DNA of 14,519 nt, taken from Bacteroidaceae bacterium. GTDB taxonomy: Bacteria > Bacteroidota > Bacteroidia > Bacteroidales > Bacteroidaceae. Position numbers and translations under genes: made by a program. The stretch is taken from assembly GCA_017618515.1 (NCBI GenBank), contig JAFZUB010000174.1, positions 1 through 14,519 on the forward strand. The letters are read 5' to 3'. Of this stretch, positions 1-6,920 are shown in pieces (the first letter of the stretch is position 1; each line of letters starts with the position of its first letter). The notes under the pieces are model-generated. The model ran no database searches. It saw nothing but the letters and a program-made list of their open reading frames with translations, and was not told where the DNA came from.

Positions 1-156
1 ATCCTTGTCCTCTACGGTCTCGGAGCCACCAGCGCCATCATTTTCGCGCTCATCGTTCACACCGTGCAGACCATGCTTCTCGTAGTGCTTGGTGTATATG
101 CTCTCATAGTGCTGCAGAATATGAAGAACCGCGAAACACTAACTGTTAACCAATAA
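1..156 (+). CDS. C-terminal end of a polytopic membrane protein (possibly flippase-like / LPG-synthase TM family)
   Basis: The window opens inside this gene; frame 1 is open from base 1 to a TAA at 154-156, giving 51 residues. They hold about two hydrophobic segments (residues 1-20 and 22-42, including HTVQTMLLVVLG) followed by a short polar tail, NMKNRETLTVNQ. The glycine-rich turn YGLGATSA followed by a long hydrophobic helix resembles the end of the lysylphosphatidylglycerol synthase transmembrane / UPF0104 family, but so short a piece cannot prove this. The last four codons and the stop lie inside a 7-bp tandem repeat (141-161), so the tail is partly repeat-encoded. It is followed after 42 bp by pepD on the same strand, with no promoter seen between, so the two may be co-transcribed. 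The family call is an inference. Confidence 0.6.
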   Translation: MLVLYGLGATSAIIFALIVHTVQTMLLVVLGVYALIVLQNMKNRETLTVNQ

Positions 157-161
157 CTGTT
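141..161 (+). repeat. 7-bp tandem repeat across the stop codon of the upstream gene
   Basis: There are three heptamers: AACTGTT at 141-147, the related AACCAAT at 148-154 and AACTGTT again at 155-161. The TAA stop (154-156) of the upstream gene falls within the tract. It is one of several period-7 or period-8 tracts in the window, each with a different sequence. Confidence 0.7.
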
Positions 162-170
162 ATAAACCTG

Positions 171-198
171 AAATATCAAATCTTAAATCTTAAATAAA
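171..198 (+). repeat. 7-bp tandem repeat directly abutting the pepD start codon
   Basis: There are four heptamers: AAATATC (171-177), AAATCTT (178-184), AAATCTT (185-191) and AAATAAA (192-198). The pepD ATG starts at the next base. No Shine-Dalgarno sequence is present. The A-rich leader is normal for Bacteroidota; the exact 7-bp phase ending at the ATG is the notable part. Confidence 0.75.
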
Positions 199-1641
199 AT
201 GACTATCACTGACTTACAACCGCAGGGCATTTGGAAAGCATTCCATTCCCTTACCCAGGTGCCGCGTCCTAGCGGACACCTAGAAAAGATTCAGGCCTTT
301 CTGCTCGAATGGGCAAAGGGTAACGGCTTTGAAGCCTTTCAGGACAATGCAGGCAACATTATCGTACGTGTTCCCGCCACACCGGGAATGGAAGACCGCC
401 CCATGGTGACCATGGAGGGCCACATGGACATGGTGCCCCAGAAGACACAGGAGTCCAATCATGACTTCCTTACCGACCCCATCGAGACATACATTGATGG
501 CGACTGGGTAAAGGCACGTGGCACTACCCTCGGCTCCGATGATGGCATAGGCATTGCCACCGCCATGGCTATCTTTGAGGACAAGACCCTCAAGCACGGT
601 CCGCTGGAGGCCATCTTCACCGTTGACGAGGAGTCGTCGATGTATGGAGTGGAGAACCTCAAGCCTGGCACCCTCAAGGGCAGCATCCTCCTTAACCTCG
701 ACAACGAGACCGAGGGCGAGTTCGTTATTGGGTCAGCAGGTGGCATGGACGTGCAGGCAGCGATGACATACACTCCCGAGCCGGTGGCTGCAGACGCAGT
801 AGCTGTCAAGGTTAGCATCAGCGGACTCAAGGGCGGTCACTCCGGCCTCGAAATCAATGAAGGCCGCGCCAATGCCAACAAGTTGCTTGCCAATATCGCC
901 AAGGAGGCACTCGCCAATGGCGCAACCCTCGCTTCATGGGAAGGCGGCAATATGCGTAATGCTATCCCTTCGTTCGGCAACATCGTCGTAGTGGGAGATA
1001 ATGCTCAAAGCTCAAAACTCAAAACTCAATGTGAAAAGTGGCAGGCTATCTATCAGGCAGAGTACGCAGGCATTGAGGAGGGTATCACTATCACTGCTGA
1101 GACCGTGGATACCCCTGCCACTGCCATGCCCGTGGGTGTAGCTAAGGCTATCACCAACACTGTGCTTGCTATGCATGCCGGAGTCTATCGCATGACACCC
1201 TCCATCCCCGATATCGTTGAGACCTCTTGCAACCTCGGCATTGTAAAGGCAGCCGATGGCAAGGCAGAGGCCGATGTGCTCGTGCGCAGCTCTATGGATA
1301 GCAAGCTTGACGAGCTCGCATCGTCAGCCAGCGCCACCTTCGAGCTTGGCGGCTTCACCGTCAACTATCATGGTCGCTATCCGGCATGGCAGCCCGATGT
1401 CAACTCACCAATAGCCAAGACCATTGAGCGCGTCTATCGCGAGGTCAACGGTGAGGACTGCAAGATTACCGTAGTGCATGCCGGACTGGAGTGCGGTATC
1501 ATCAAGACTGTCTATCCCGACATGGACGCCGTCAGCTTCGGCCCCACGCTTCGCTCGCCGCATACACCCAACGAGCGCTGCAATATCCCTTCTGTGGCAA
1601 AGTACTACAACTTTGTTGTGAAGCTATTGGAGCAGATTTAG
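199..1641 (+). CDS. pepD: Aminoacyl-histidine dipeptidase (peptidase D, M20C family)
   Basis: Predicted cytosolic zinc dipeptidase that cleaves Xaa-His (carnosine-type) and other dipeptides. The 480 residues match the usual M20C length (about 485 in E. coli PepD). The metal site is readable: H75 and D77 in EGHMDM, D114 in GSDDGIG, catalytic E144 with E145 in VDEESS, D168 in LNLDNE and H455 in SPHTPNE. The dimerisation (lid) domain carries GLKGGHSGLEINEGRANANK. H427 and E431 lie in the conserved HAGLECG block near the C-terminus. The start is ATG 199, set directly after a 7-bp repeat tract. An unusual patch at residues 269-278 (AQSSKLKTQC) is encoded by four CTCAAAA-type heptamers, probably in a surface loop of the lid domain. 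The gene is followed by a strong terminator and is convergent with the recJ-recQ-aroB group. Confidence 0.95.
   Translation: MTITDLQPQGIWKAFHSLTQVPRPSGHLEKIQAFLLEWAKGNGFEAFQDNAGNIIVRVPATPGMEDRPMVTMEGHMDMVPQKTQESNHDFLTDPIETYIDGDWVKARGTTLGSDDGIGIATAMAIFEDKTLKHGPLEAIFTVDEESSMYGVENLKPGTLKGSILLNLDNETEGEFVIGSAGGMDVQAAMTYTPEPVAADAVAVKVSISGLKGGHSGLEINEGRANANKLLANIAKEALANGATLASWEGGNMRNAIPSFGNIVVVGDNAQSSKLKTQCEKWQAIYQAEYAGIEEGITITAETVDTPATAMPVGVAKAITNTVLAMHAGVYRMTPSIPDIVETSCNLGIVKAADGKAEADVLVRSSMDSKLDELASSASATFELGGFTVNYHGRYPAWQPDVNSPIAKTIERVYREVNGEDCKITVVHAGLECGIIKTVYPDMDAVSFGPTLRSPHTPNERCNIPSVAKYYNFVVKLLEQI
1004..1031 (+). repeat. Translated 7-bp tandem repeat inside pepD
   Basis: There are four consecutive heptamers: CTCAAAG (1004-1010), CTCAAAA (1011-1017), CTCAAAA (1018-1024) and CTCAATG (1025-1031). 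They encode about residues 269-278 of PepD. The surrounding pepD sequence shows no such periodicity, so the tract looks inserted or amplified in a tolerant loop. A change of one unit would shift the reading frame. Confidence 0.8.
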
Positions 1642-1700
1642 GCTTAGAAGATTGATGTCTGAGGGTTGAAGTACAAGATACTGCCCACAGACGGAAATAT

Positions 1701-1747
1701 AATCTCGCGCGTACGTATAGTAATATGGTACGCGCGAGATTTTTTTT
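1701..1747 (+). terminator. Intrinsic terminator of pepD, possibly bidirectional
   Basis: Perfect 14-bp inverted repeat: AATCTCGCGCGTAC at 1701-1714 pairs with GTACGCGCGAGATT at 1728-1741, with a 13-nt loop. The right arm runs straight into T residues (1740-1747), giving a strong plus-strand terminator 60 bp after the pepD stop. On the minus strand the hairpin lies 24 bp past the stop of the HExxH gene and is followed by an AT-rich stretch with a weaker U tract, so it may also end the minus-strand operon. Confidence 0.88.
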
Positions 1748-1770
1748 GGTTTGCCCCGAACGCCGTCAGC

Positions 1771-2094
1771 TTAATGTGTGAGGTGTTTCCTCCATGCCCA
1801 GAAGGGGCGGTGGTGGCAGTAGTTGAGGTCGTTCTGGTGGAGGTATGCTTCGCGTTCGAATGAGATGGTGAAGTATGCACGCTTGGCGTTGCGCTGCGCG
1901 CACAGCTTGACGAACCATTCTATGAGGTACCACAGATAGAATCCTATCCATAGCAGTTCACGTTGCTGCAGGCTGTGGATGTATTCGTGGTTGCGCTCCA
2001 CCTTGCTGAGGGGGCGACGGCTGAGCACCAATCCAAACAGATTGATGGCGACGTAGCTGCCAAAGGGAATTATATTATTGAGTAAGACTTTCAT
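1771..2094 (-). CDS. Small HExxH-motif protein, candidate mini-metallopeptidase
   Basis: A 107-residue protein of unknown function. It carries NHEYIH (H36, E37, H40), a match to the zinc-peptidase HExxH motif, and downstream FEREAY (E80, E82), where a glutamate could be the third zinc ligand as in gluzincins. A hydrophobic, aromatic-rich helix follows the motif (residues 48-64), and another hydrophobic stretch lies at 11-24, so membrane association is plausible. The C-terminal part is basic and rich in His and aromatic residues (NYCHHRPFWAWRKH). The ATG lies only 2 bp after the aroB stop, so it is almost certainly co-transcribed and translationally coupled with aroB. I recall similar small proteins as conserved hypotheticals in Bacteroidales. 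That it is a peptidase is an inference; it could use the motif for structural metal binding or be an inactive relative. Confidence 0.8.
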   Translation of the reverse strand: MKVLLNNIIPFGSYVAINLFGLVLSRRPLSKVERNHEYIHSLQQRELLWIGFYLWYLIEWFVKLCAQRNAKRAYFTISFEREAYLHQNDLNYCHHRPFWAWRKHLTH

Positions 2095-2096
2095 CT

Positions 2097-3143
2097 TTAG
2101 GCTTCTCTGAGGAAGTCGAGGGCTTCGAATATCTCGTCGCGTGGGGCTGTCTGGTTGAGACGTATGTCGCCTATGTCGGCAAGCAGGGTGAAGTTGATGG
2201 TGTCGCCCATATTCTTCTTGTCATGCGTCATGAGCGCGAGCAGGCGGTCGTAGTGCTTACACTCAATGGCGGGCATGCCGTAGTGCTGACGGATGAAGCT
2301 GGCTGTCTGCCGCAGCTTGTCGGACGGGAAGCCGAGCTTGATGGCGCTGAGATACAGCTCGCAGATAAGCCCCCAGGCAACGGCATAGCCGTGGAGAACG
2401 GGTGCGCCTTGCCCCATGGCGAAACTCTCAAGGGCATGACCTATGGTATGGCCGAGGTTGAGGGCTTTGCGCAGTCCCTGCTCCGTAGGGTCTTCGCGGA
2501 CGATATGCTCCTTTACCTTCAGGTTTTTGCTCAGCAGATTGCTCAGTAGCTCCAGGTCGGGCTCTATGATGTTGTAGTTGAGTAGTTCCGCCCATTCTGC
2601 AGTGGTGCTGAGGAGCGCGTGCTTGAGCATCTCGGCATAGCCAGAGAGGATGTTCTCGCGGTCGAGCGTCTGCAGGAAATGGGTGTCGATGATTACCTGC
2701 TCCGCATCGCGGAAGACACCAATCTCATTTTTGAGTCCGCCGAAGTTGATGCCTGTCTTGCCGCCCACGGAGGCATCGACCATACCCAGTAGGGTGGTGG
2801 GTATGTTGATGAAGCGTATGCCGCGCTTGAACGTGCTGGCTGCAAAGCCTCCGAGGTCAGTGACCATGCCACCTCCGAGGTTGACGAGGATGGAGTGGCG
2901 CGTGGCTTTGCCCTCAACGAGCGACTGCCATACACGGGTGACGCTGTCGAGAGTCTTGTTAGTATCGCCGGAGGGGATAGTCAAACATTGACCATTGACC
3001 ATTAACCATTGACCATTGAGGATTGGCAGGCAATGGCGGTTGGTGTTTTCATCGCAGAGGATGAAGAGGCGGTCGTATTCCAGAGCGGAGAGCGTGGTGC
3101 TGAGCTCTTTTGCGGCATCGGTGGTGAAGGTTATTGGAAGCAT
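2097..3143 (-). CDS. aroB: 3-dehydroquinate synthase
   Basis: Second step of the shikimate pathway: converts DAHP to 3-dehydroquinate using NAD+ and a divalent metal in the cytosol. At 348 residues it has normal length. Diagnostic blocks: GGGMVTDLGGF (90-100, NAD binding), PTTLLGMVDASVGGKTGIN (115-133), GYAEMLKHA (168-176, metal-ligand E171), NLGHTIGHALES (229-240, H232 and H236) and HGYAVAWG (251-258, metal-ligand H251). The ATG at 3143 follows a tandem-repeat leader on its sense strand. Residues 42-53 (LNGQWLMVNGQC) are encoded by a 7-bp tandem repeat and occupy an N-terminal-domain segment before the conserved TIPSGDTNKTL stretch; no catalytic residue is affected. It sits 59 bp after recQ and 2 bp before the HExxH gene, consistent with one operon. 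Confidence 0.96.
   Translation of the reverse strand: MLPITFTTDAAKELSTTLSALEYDRLFILCDENTNRHCLPILNGQWLMVNGQCLTIPSGDTNKTLDSVTRVWQSLVEGKATRHSILVNLGGGMVTDLGGFAASTFKRGIRFINIPTTLLGMVDASVGGKTGINFGGLKNEIGVFRDAEQVIIDTHFLQTLDRENILSGYAEMLKHALLSTTAEWAELLNYNIIEPDLELLSNLLSKNLKVKEHIVREDPTEQGLRKALNLGHTIGHALESFAMGQGAPVLHGYAVAWGLICELYLSAIKLGFPSDKLRQTASFIRQHYGMPAIECKHYDRLLALMTHDKKNMGDTINFTLLADIGDIRLNQTAPRDEIFEALDFLREA
2986..3020 (-). repeat. Translated 7-bp tandem repeat inside aroB
   Basis: Five heptamers read on the plus strand: CATTGAC (2986), CATTGAC (2993), CATTAAC (3000), CATTGAC (3007) and CATTGAG (3014), with a further related GATTGGC. They encode AroB residues 42-53. Five units (35 bp) are not a multiple of three, so gain or loss of one unit would frameshift an essential aromatic biosynthesis gene; three units would be neutral to the frame. 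Confidence 0.82.
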
Positions 3144-3146
3144 TAT

Positions 3147-3174
3147 TTAGGGAGTTAGTAATTAGGAGTTAGGA
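3147..3174 (-). repeat. 7-bp tandem repeat in the aroB leader
   Basis: Four heptamers on the plus strand: TTAGGGA (3147), GTTAGTA (3154), ATTAGGA (3161) and GTTAGGA (3168). On the aroB sense strand these are TCCTAAC-like units ending 3 bp before the ATG (3143). They make up about half of the 59-bp recQ-aroB spacer. Confidence 0.72.
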
Positions 3175-3202
3175 GCTATGTTAGGCTGAAGTAGCCGTCA
3201 GT

Positions 3203-5107
3203 TTATGTTATCTCGCCTTCTGAGAGCATGGTCTCGAGTGCTTGCTTGATGCTATCGAGGGAGATGGGTATGGCTCGGAGTTCTTGGAACGAATGGGGCT
3301 TGCCGTCTTGCAGCAGTGCAACGATGGCTTGCTGTGCATGGTCGGCCTGCTGTGTGTTGGTAGCGTGTTGCGAATAGCCGTTGGCGAGGCATGTGTCGCA
3401 GTGACCGCAGTCGCTGGCGTCGGTCTGCCCGAAATACTCTAGCAGCAGTCGGCTGCGGCATGTGGTGTGGGCAGTGAGGTAGTGTAACATTGCATTGACG
3501 CGCTGCACAAGCTCCATGCGTCGGTGCTCATACACTTCGGTGGAAAAAGTTATCTCGTCAGTCTCTACGCGGCTCTGCATAAAGGTGAGATGGGCGATTC
3601 GTTTGAAGGGGATGTAGTAGATAACGCCTAAACGGTTGAGGGTAAGGAGTGCCTCATATATCTCCGAGTGACTGAGCGCGGTGCGCTGTGCGAGGAGTAC
3701 TTCCTCTATGGGCATGAGGTCGGCGAAGAGTCCGTTGTAGTTACGCATGAGTGCCTGCAGCACTTTCTCGCATCTGTCGGGCAGATGCTGCATGCGATAT
3801 AGTTCGTTTTTATCTACCACTATTTTGACGCACGAAGAGGAATCCTCGGGGTCGCTATACTGCAGATAACCGGCATGCTCTAGCAGACGGAATGCGCTGA
3901 GCAACGGCAGGGGGAAGTAGTGGAAGCGGCGACAGAAATCGTTGATATTAAACTCCTTGCACAGACCATTGCCGTCGCCCACTGCGAGCTCATAGTAATA
4001 GCAGATATTCTCGTATGCCTCGCGTATGAACTGTTTGGAAGGGAATGCTGTGTCGATATGCCTACGTAGATTGGCTACATCGTGCGGTCCCTTGAGAAGT
4101 ATGGCTTGGGCTGGCAGTCCGTCGCGTCCTGCACGCCCTGCCTCCTGGAAGTATGCCTCGATGCTGTCGGGCACGCTTATGTGTATGATGGTGCGCACGT
4201 CAGCTTTGTCTATGCCCATGCCGATGGCGTTGGTGCACACCATAACGCGTACCATGTCACTCTGCCAGAGCTGCTGGCGCATGTCTTTGTCGGCATTCTC
4301 AAGGCCTGCGTGATAGAAGATGGCGCTTATGCCGTTGTCTGTCAGCATCTTGGCGAGTTGGGCTGTCTGCTCGCGATTGCGCGTATAGACGATTGCAGAG
4401 CCCGTGGTGTCGTGGAGTATCTGGAGCAGGGCGGAGTCTTTGTTGGTCGTCTCTCTGACTATATAGCTGAGATTGCTGCGCTCAAAGCTCATGCGCATAG
4501 TGTTGGGCTCGTGAAAATGGAGCTGGCGCTGTATGTCTTCTACCACACGTGGTGTGGCTGTAGCAGTAATGGCCAGTACCGGAGACTCGGGCTTAAGCTT
4601 GCGTATGAGCGCGATGTTTAGATAGGAGGGGCGGAAATCGTAGCCCCACTGCGAGATGCAGTGCGCCTCATCAACGGTGATGAAGTTGACCTGCATGTGT
4701 GCGAGTTTGGTCTGAAACAGTTCAGACTTGATTCGCTCTGGGGATATGTAGAGGAATTTGTATTTGCCGAGGATGCAGTTGTCGAAGGCGGTAAGCATCT
4801 CGCTGTATGTCATGCCGGAATAGACGGCAGTGGCCTTGATGCCGCGGTCACGCAGGTGATTTACCTGGTCTTTCATCAGGGCTATGAGGGGGGTGATGAC
4901 TATGCAAACGCCATCCATTATCAGCGAGGGAACCTGAAAGGTGATGCTCTTCCCGCCACCAGTGGGCATGAGACCGAGGGTGTCGCGACCTGCGCAGATG
5001 CTCTGGATTATGTCATGCTGTATGCCGCGAAAGGAGTCGTAGCCCCAGTATTTCTTGAGTATAGCAAGGGCTTCGTTATTCTGGCTCGGCAGGTTGGATA
5101 TCTTCAA
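3203..5107 (-). CDS. recQ: ATP-dependent DNA helicase RecQ
   Basis: A 634-residue 3'-5' SF2 helicase acting in recombination and repair. Visible parts: Q-motif region FRGIQ (26-30), Walker A MPTGGGKS (47-54), DEAH box VDEAHCISQWGYDFRPSY (145-162), motif III AITATATP (179-186), helicase C domain with YTRNREQ (241-247), GMGIDKADVR (296-305) and motif VI QEAGRAGRDG (321-330). The zinc subdomain has C550, C567, C570 and C573. A winged-helix-like end (about 590-634) is present, but no classical HRDC domain is seen. No ATG fits: the open frame begins at TTG 5107, inside the recJ end, and the next Met lies in the Walker A motif. That TTG gives an N-terminus of 20 residues before KYWGYDSFRG, which seems natural. 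It overlaps recJ by 32 bp, implying translational coupling. Confidence 0.95.
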   Translation of the reverse strand: MKISNLPSQNNEALAILKKYWGYDSFRGIQHDIIQSICAGRDTLGLMPTGGGKSITFQVPSLIMDGVCIVITPLIALMKDQVNHLRDRGIKATAVYSGMTYSEMLTAFDNCILGKYKFLYISPERIKSELFQTKLAHMQVNFITVDEAHCISQWGYDFRPSYLNIALIRKLKPESPVLAITATATPRVVEDIQRQLHFHEPNTMRMSFERSNLSYIVRETTNKDSALLQILHDTTGSAIVYTRNREQTAQLAKMLTDNGISAIFYHAGLENADKDMRQQLWQSDMVRVMVCTNAIGMGIDKADVRTIIHISVPDSIEAYFQEAGRAGRDGLPAQAILLKGPHDVANLRRHIDTAFPSKQFIREAYENICYYYELAVGDGNGLCKEFNINDFCRRFHYFPLPLLSAFRLLEHAGYLQYSDPEDSSSCVKIVVDKNELYRMQHLPDRCEKVLQALMRNYNGLFADLMPIEEVLLAQRTALSHSEIYEALLTLNRLGVIYYIPFKRIAHLTFMQSRVETDEITFSTEVYEHRRMELVQRVNAMLHYLTAHTTCRSRLLLEYFGQTDASDCGHCDTCLANGYSQHATNTQQADHAQQAIVALLQDGKPHSFQELRAIPISLDSIKQALETMLSEGEIT

Positions 5108-6803
5108 TTTGCAATTGTATCTCGCCGTGTTTGTAAATATTCTCCGCTATGGTGTAGCTGATATTAAATGCTCGCTTGGTCTTGATGAAACGGGCATGGC
5201 TGCTCTGACCAAAAGCTATACCGTTGAGTATCTTGTTTGACTTGTTGTCAACAAGCTCCAACTTAATATGCTCTTGGCCGCGGCCTACCACTTTGCTCGT
5301 GCCATAGTCATAGACATCGTTGGTGCAGAACAGCGGCTCGGGATTTTCCGGACCGAAGGGGCGTAACTTCTTGAGGTCGTAGTATAGCTCGGGGGTAATG
5401 TCAGAGAAGTTGAGCTGTGCATCAATGCTCAGCGTAGCTTCTGTCTGCTCCTCCTGTATGTGAGCCTCCACATACTCCTCAAAACGGCGTATAAACTCCT
5501 TGATGTTCTCTTCCTTAATGCTCAGGCCGACGGCATAGGTATGACCGCCGAAGTTGAGTAGCAGATCCCTGCAACTCTCAATGCCCGAATAGATGTCAAA
5601 CTCAGCCACTGAGCGTGCAGAGCCAGTGAGCACACCGTTCTCATCAAGAGCCAGCACCACGGTAGGACGATAGTAGAGCTCGGTGAGGCGCGAGGCTACG
5701 ATACCTATCACGCCCTTGTGCCACTCTTTGCTATACACAACGATGCTGCGGCGATTGTCAAGGTTGGTGATTTTGTCAACAATGGCGTTGGCTTCTTCGG
5801 TCATCTGCTTGTCGATGTCCTTGCGTGCCTCGTTGTAATTGTTGATGGTGTTGGCCTTGGCAATGGCTTCGTCCAGATTGCGCTCTATCAGCAGCTCGAT
5901 GGTCTCTCCGCCGTTTTGTATGCGGCCTGAGGCATTGATGCGCGGACCAATGCGAAACATTACATCGCTGATGCCAATCTCTTTGCCGCTTAGTCCGCAG
6001 GTCTGAATGATGGCCTGTAGTCCTACGCTGGGATTGGCGTTAAGCTGCTTCAGGCCATGATATGCCAAGATGCGGTTCTCGCCCAAGATAGGCACAAGAT
6101 CAGCAGCAATGCTAACAGCACACAACTCTAACAGGGGTAACAGGCGACCAAATTCGATGCCATTGTTTTGCGCAAAAGCCTGCATCAGTTTAAAACCGAT
6201 GCCACAGCCTGACAAATCACCGTAGGGATAAGTCTCGTCTTTACGCTTGGGATCAAGAATGGCGTAGGCCGGCGGCAGCTGTTCGTCGGGCACATGGTGG
6301 TCGCACACTATAAAATCGATGCCGTGCTTGCGGGCATATTCAATTTCCTCGTTGGCCTTAATGCCGCAGTCGAGGATGATGATAACCTTCACTCCGAGGT
6401 TGATGGCACGGTCAACGGCTTTGAAACTGATGCCGTAACCATCTTCGTAACGGTCGGGAATGTAATAACTGACATTGGAGTAAAATTCGTGGAGGAATTT
6501 GTAGACGAGGGTTACGGCTGTGCAGCCGTCGACGTCATAGTCGCCATAGACCAGTATCTTCTCCTTCATGCCGATAGCCCTGTTGATGCGGTCAACGGCT
6601 TTCTCCATATCCTTCATCTCAAAAGGATCGATCAAATCGGTCAGCTGGGGGCGGAAGAATTTCTTTGCCTCACGGGCATTGGTTACTCCGCGCTTCAGGA
6701 GAATGGGGCCCAAAATGGGGTTGACGCCAATCTCGTCGGTCAGTCGTTTAGCTGCTTCCTGTGTTTGTGGGGTGATAGGTTGTAGCTTCCATTTGTAGCT
6801 CAT
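5076..6803 (-). CDS. recJ: Single-stranded-DNA-specific exonuclease RecJ
   Basis: 5'-3' ssDNA exonuclease of the DHH phosphoesterase superfamily that resects ends with a RecQ-type helicase in the RecF pathway. The 575 residues match the family (577 in E. coli). Catalytic metal ligands are visible: DYDVDG (88-93), LDCGIKA (D145), CDHHVPDEQ (DHH at 168-170) and AADLVP (D235). The DHHA1 part shows GPRINASGR (286-294), WHKGVIGIVASRL (361-373), GSARS (394-398) and FGGH (418-421), followed by an OB-fold-like C-terminus. The start is ATG 6803, preceded by an A-rich octamer-repeat leader. It is the first gene of the minus-strand operon recJ-recQ-aroB-HExxH, with a likely promoter about 120 bp upstream and a structured leader between. 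Confidence 0.96.
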   Translation of the reverse strand: MSYKWKLQPITPQTQEAAKRLTDEIGVNPILGPILLKRGVTNAREAKKFFRPQLTDLIDPFEMKDMEKAVDRINRAIGMKEKILVYGDYDVDGCTAVTLVYKFLHEFYSNVSYYIPDRYEDGYGISFKAVDRAINLGVKVIIILDCGIKANEEIEYARKHGIDFIVCDHHVPDEQLPPAYAILDPKRKDETYPYGDLSGCGIGFKLMQAFAQNNGIEFGRLLPLLELCAVSIAADLVPILGENRILAYHGLKQLNANPSVGLQAIIQTCGLSGKEIGISDVMFRIGPRINASGRIQNGGETIELLIERNLDEAIAKANTINNYNEARKDIDKQMTEEANAIVDKITNLDNRRSIVVYSKEWHKGVIGIVASRLTELYYRPTVVLALDENGVLTGSARSVAEFDIYSGIESCRDLLLNFGGHTYAVGLSIKEENIKEFIRRFEEYVEAHIQEEQTEATLSIDAQLNFSDITPELYYDLKKLRPFGPENPEPLFCTNDVYDYGTSKVVGRGQEHIKLELVDNKSNKILNGIAFGQSSHARFIKTKRAFNISYTIAENIYKHGEIQLQIEDIQPAEPE

Positions 6804-6826
6804 TTATGTTATTATTTTATTATATT
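6803..6826 (-). repeat. 8-bp tandem repeat overlapping the recJ start codon
   Basis: Sense-strand octamers of the form AANATAAT: AATATAAT (6826-6819), AAAATAAT (6818-6811) and AACATAAA (6810-6803). The last base of the third unit is the A of the recJ ATG. An AT-rich leader could give this by chance; it is listed because it shares the phase-to-start pattern with the pepD, aroB and codB tracts. Confidence 0.5.
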
Positions 6827-6841
6827 GTATCCTAAAGCGGG

Positions 6842-6910
6842 GGCCACATGGGGCGTCTAAGCCCTGTAGTAGCCGTGCGTGCGCGATGTGCTATGTGCAC
6901 ATTACGCGCA
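6842..6910 (-). promoter_or_regulatory. Structured 5' leader of the recJ operon (two stem-loops)
   Basis: In the minus-strand RNA the first hairpin is 6910-6880: UGCGCG pairs with CGCGCA and, after an internal loop (UAA against U), UGUGC pairs with GCACA around a 5-nt loop. The second is 6874-6842: outer stem GGCUAC with GUGGCC, containing one U-G pair that would be a C-A mismatch in plus-strand RNA, and inner stem GGGC/GCCC. Both sit between the proposed promoter and the recJ ATG; the first would lie almost at the 5' end of the transcript. No known riboswitch family was recognised. Confidence 0.45.
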
Positions 6911-6920
6911 ATTTGCGAGG

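Noticed and set aside
459..830. Minus-strand open frame inside pepD
   Set aside because: The Ser/Ala/Pro-rich translation is typical of the reverse strand of a GC-biased gene; pepD motifs cover the region.
4082..4621. 179-codon open frame on the plus strand opposite recQ
   Set aside because: Antisense to the conserved helicase core, with no recognisable domain and no promoter; a shadow.
5101..5124. Short AATTGCA / AATTGAA repeat around the recQ start
   Set aside because: Only two units, and they encode the ordinary C-terminal residues of RecJ (IQLQIED), so this is likely chance.
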